Shown here piece by piece: positions 61,043 through 64,000 of a stretch of 64,000 nt of DNA. The first letter of the stretch is position 1, and every line of letters starts with the position of its first letter. The DNA is from Pseudoalteromonas arabiensis. GTDB taxonomy: Bacteria > Pseudomonadota > Gammaproteobacteria > Enterobacterales > Alteromonadaceae. The DNA lies in NCBI RefSeq assembly GCF_001550155.1, contig NZ_LRUF01000026.1, positions 1 to 64,000 of the forward strand, given 5' to 3'. The notes under the pieces were generated by a model, which saw only the letters and a program-made list of their open reading frames with translations, searched no databases and was not told where the DNA came from. The translations under genes and the position numbers were made by a program.

Positions 61043-64000
61043 ATGAATGGATTCAAGCTTTTTTTTCTTTTAGCTTTACTTTTTATTTGTCCTTTAAGTT
61101 TCGCTGCAGCTGAAAAACCAGCCGTTTATGAAGATAATGATGGCAATATCTACTTCCAATCTGATAAGCACACGATAATAATAGCTAGCAAAATTAATAT
61201 TCCTTTGCACATTTATCCCAACAATGGATTGATAAAACTCAGCTATATTAATGGTAAGTGGCAAGCAATATCGATTGCCGAGAGCGAATGGTTAAAAATC
61301 AAAAATAGCTTACATTTGGCTTCTGATTTATATGAAAGGTTACGATGGCAGGATCTTGATGGTGATGGGATCAAGGATATTACACTTTTCACCGATAGCT
61401 ATGGCGCAACTCCTTCAAGTATAGTGTCAATTAATAGGAAAGCTCTAAAAACATCTTCACTAAATATTCCTACGAACTCTAATATTGAAAATAACTATAC
61501 GTTAAGTGATATCAATAATGATGGTTATTTTGATATTAGTTCGAATGATAACGTATATTTAGGAAATAGAAATGGAACATTCATTTATGCAGCAGCCCAG
61601 CAAGATGAGAGTCCGTCATATGTATCCCTAACAGCGGGGCAATTTAATGTTGATGAAACTGGGCAGGCAACTTATCAAATCCCTATAAATTTACCTAAAG
61701 GGCCTGGTGGAGTTAAGCCCAATATTGTTATTGGCTACAGCTCGGCAGCCGGTCAAGGTAATGCTGGTTATGGTTGGAATGTATCAGCTACATCAGCAAT
61801 AACACGTTGTAATAAAAATATAGCGACAGACTTTGCACAACAAGCGGTTAGGTTTGAAAAAAGTGATGGGTACTGCATTGATGGACAAAGATTGTTACTT
61901 ACATCAGGAGAATACGGCAAAAGTGGTAGTAAATATCACACTGAATTGGCTGACTTCAGAGTAATCGAAGCGGTAGGGCAAGATGCTTCAAATACGGGAC
62001 CTAAAGGCTTTATTGTTTACAGTAAAGATGGTGATATTAAACATTATGGTGATACTAACCTAAGTGCTGATAGTGATGCCTATATTACTCCTGCTCCTTA
62101 TAAGCGCCTAGGTGCGCACTCGTGGATGTTGAAGCAAGTTTCTGATATTCATGGAAATAAAATAAAATATCACTATATAAATAATATATTAAATGGCGAA
62201 AACTTATTAAATAAAATAACTTATGGACAAGTAAGTATATCTCTTGATTACACCAAGAGTAATTCTCAGCACTTTGGTTTTCAATTTGGTGGCATCGTTG
62301 CAAGCACAAAGCGGATAAAAGGCATTGAAGTTACGCGTGGTGGTGAAGCATTACGTTATTATGCGGTGAATAGCGATGGCTCAAAGAAAGATTATATAGA
62401 TACAATTCAAGAGTGTACTTCAAGTGCGGCTGATAAATCATGTAAACCATCTACTAAATTTTCATATCATAAAAATACAAGTGATGTATCGTTTGTAAAT
62501 GGAGACAATGTTTCAAGTAAGTTAAGAACAACTACTTTGTTTGCAGATTTTAATGGTGATGGAAAATCTGATGTTGTATATACAGACAAACTAGGAAAAG
62601 TATTAACGGTTAAAATTACTGGGGGCGACTCAGATATAATAACTAGTTCGCTTACAAATGCATCTGCTTTTAAGCTTACTGATTTTAACGGTGATGGATA
62701 TACAGATATTCTCTATGCGCAGGACAATAAATGGTACGCCAAAGCTTATCAGCCAGCTAAAGTTTCTCGGGAAGAACTCGATTGTGAAGATCTTTATCAA
62801 TATAGATCAAGAGAGTTAAGATATAGAGAACCATGTACACCAATAGAGTATACAGAAACACTTTCGTTCAGTAATCGATTGGATCTTGGCATTACCTATA
62901 GCCCCAAGAAAACTCCTCTAGCTGATGCAAATGGCGATGGGCTAAGCGATTGGATCTTCTTTCAAGGTTTTGGAGTTAAGTTTAAAGCGAATATAGAAGC
63001 TGATAATAGTATTGGTCGAGCTTTTTCATCAAACAATGAAATATTGTATACATTTGCAAAAAGTGATTTCCCCGCAGATATACCAGTATGCACATCTAAT
63101 CAAAAGACTTTAGAAGGTTTTAGTACACAAAGTGCAGATATAAATGGTGATGGTGTCTCTGATTTTATTTTAAAATTAATTAATACTCCTAGGCATTATA
63201 CAAACAATCATCCGGCATGCGGACCAAAAGAATACCGTTACAAATTGCTTTTAAGTAAAGGCTCAGCAGATTATCAACAATACGATGTTGAAATGGATGG
63301 TGTTAATGACTTGCGTTTTATCGATTTAAATGCCGATGGGTTAAATGATCTCGTTTATATTAAAGCAAATAAATGGAAGTACCGTTTATCAACAGGTGAT
63401 CCTACGAATCCATTACTGGGCGAGCTAGATGTACCTAATATACCCTCAAGCCTTGCGGAAGCTGACTTTAGAGGTAATGTACATTTTACCGACCTAAATA
63501 ATGACAATATTACTGATATTGTTGCTTTTCAGAAGGTGTCTGTTCAAATAAGGGCTGGGTTTTGTCGTAAAATACGAGGTGATGGTCAAGAGCCTTATTT
63601 TGGTGCTAATCAAACATCACAAAACGCAGGACAATGTAGGTTTGATGAAGTATGGGTTGAACCTCTGACCGTGGCCGGCGCTCAATTAAAGTATTGGCTT
63701 GGTAATCGCACTTCTGCAACTGAGTTATCCTATACTGAAGTTGCTCTAGAAGAAAGTGGACGTATCGGTATTGACCATTCCATCAAAGTTGCAGACATTA
63801 ATGGTGATGGCCTAGTCGATATACTTACAAGCAGCTCAAAGCTTGATGTTAATGCTGTTTGGAATACATATAAAAACACACTCAACAATAACAATCTTGC
63901 TGTCAATAAATTACACACAGTCGAAAATGGTTTTGGTGTGAAAACCAATATTTCATACAAACCACTACATGACGCTACTGTCTATAAACATTTACCTGCA
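61043..64000 (+). CDS. Secreted SpvB/Rhs-type protein with FG-GAP repeats, 3' end cut by the window
   Basis: An open frame of 986 codons that runs off the right edge without a stop. Residues 1-22 form a signal peptide (FKLFFLLALLFICPLSFA). From about residue 194 an SpvB/TcdB N-terminal region is read: SLTAGQFNVDETGQATYQIP, then IVIGYSSAAGQGNAGYGWNV. At least nine Asp-rich FG-GAP/VCBS-like motifs of the D-x-N-x-D-G-x-x-D type occur at roughly 104, 156, 503, 547, 629, 700, 761, 817 and 919; they suggest beta-propeller blades with calcium sites. Such N-termini usually precede Rhs/YD repeats and a variable C-terminal toxin, outside the window. Toxin role is inference. The start ATG has no strong site. 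The gene is AT-rich compared with the cyo genes. Confidence 0.85.
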   Translation, partial: MNGFKLFFLLALLFICPLSFAAAEKPAVYEDNDGNIYFQSDKHTIIIASKINIPLHIYPNNGLIKLSYINGKWQAISIAESEWLKIKNSLHLASDLYERLRWQDLDGDGIKDITLFTDSYGATPSSIVSINRKALKTSSLNIPTNSNIENNYTLSDINNDGYFDISSNDNVYLGNRNGTFIYAAAQQDESPSYVSLTAGQFNVDETGQATYQIPINLPKGPGGVKPNIVIGYSSAAGQGNAGYGWNVSATSAITRCNKNIATDFAQQAVRFEKSDGYCIDGQRLLLTSGEYGKSGSKYHTELADFRVIEAVGQDASNTGPKGFIVYSKDGDIKHYGDTNLSADSDAYITPAPYKRLGAHSWMLKQVSDIHGNKIKYHYINNILNGENLLNKITYGQVSISLDYTKSNSQHFGFQFGGIVASTKRIKGIEVTRGGEALRYYAVNSDGSKKDYIDTIQECTSSAADKSCKPSTKFSYHKNTSDVSFVNGDNVSSKLRTTTLFADFNGDGKSDVVYTDKLGKVLTVKITGGDSDIITSSLTNASAFKLTDFNGDGYTDILYAQDNKWYAKAYQPAKVSREELDCEDLYQYRSRELRYREPCTPIEYTETLSFSNRLDLGITYSPKKTPLADANGDGLSDWIFFQGFGVKFKANIEADNSIGRAFSSNNEILYTFAKSDFPADIPVCTSNQKTLEGFSTQSADINGDGVSDFILKLINTPRHYTNNHPACGPKEYRYKLLLSKGSADYQQYDVEMDGVNDLRFIDLNADGLNDLVYIKANKWKYRLSTGDPTNPLLGELDVPNIPSSLAEADFRGNVHFTDLNNDNITDIVAFQKVSVQIRAGFCRKIRGDGQEPYFGANQTSQNAGQCRFDEVWVEPLTVAGAQLKYWLGNRTSATELSYTEVALEESGRIGIDHSIKVADINGDGLVDILTSSSKLDVNAVWNTYKNTLNNNNLAVNKLHTVENGFGVKTNISYKPLHDATVYKHLPA

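Noticed and set aside
1..64000. CRISPR array
   Set aside because: No series of regularly spaced repeats was noticed anywhere; the repeats seen are single pairs or palindromes.

Overview
The window looks like a chromosomal segment of a marine gammaproteobacterium of the Pseudoalteromonas type. The evidence is a Na+-translocating NADH:quinone reductase operon (nqrABCDEF with apbE and nqrM), a DUF3545 protein, FabV, a MHYT-GGDEF protein, a 338-residue PyrB, moderately AT-rich coding sequence and frequent strong stem-loop terminators. The genus call is inference; no search was run.

Layout: 1-620 holds the end of an rRNA operon (5S), a partial second 5S copy and GC-rich hairpin repeats. 622-9816 holds an FKBP isomerase and a cobalamin salvage and uptake locus: cobC, a cobalamin riboswitch, then btuD-btuC-cobT-cobS-cobU-cobQ-cobO-btuF with overlapping or nearly touching genes, and ung overlapping the last one. 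9851-13245 holds housekeeping genes (DUF3545, tal, yaaA, an MscS channel). 13290-17578 is an AT-rich insert bounded by a 12-bp direct repeat. It carries two opposed groups: a 2TM/PLD-like protein with a P-loop kinase-like protein on the minus strand, and an SPL-like radical SAM enzyme, a small unknown protein and a thymidylate kinase-like protein on the plus strand. This is the most likely place for an undescribed system.

17925-45456 is core genome again: serA, rpiA, a 5-FCL gene, an S10 peptidase, a REC-REC-GGDEF protein, a possible small RNA, glnK-amtB behind a sigma54-like promoter, a Pmp3/YqaE peptide, mrcB behind a perfect 16-bp inverted repeat, an MCP, hemL, pyrB, clc-hemJ, MHYT-PAS-GGDEF, erpA, the rlmG-yajG-ppi-ampG group, alkB-like, bolA and fabV. 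45806-53033 is the Na+-NQR operon with its flavin transferase (ApbE) and maturation factor (NqrM), so the whole assembly set is together. 53073-54425 is an M14 carboxypeptidase. 54838-60418 is a cytochrome bo-type quinol oxidase operon (cyoABCDE) preceded by an unknown small membrane protein and a palindromic operator. From 61043 to the window end runs a large secreted SpvB/Rhs-type protein with FG-GAP repeats, cut by the window edge.

Together the core genes describe an aerobic respiratory marine bacterium with sodium-based energetics that salvages rather than fully makes B12 (no corrin ring genes are seen here). The accessory parts are the 13.3-17.6 kb island and the Rhs-type gene at the right edge.
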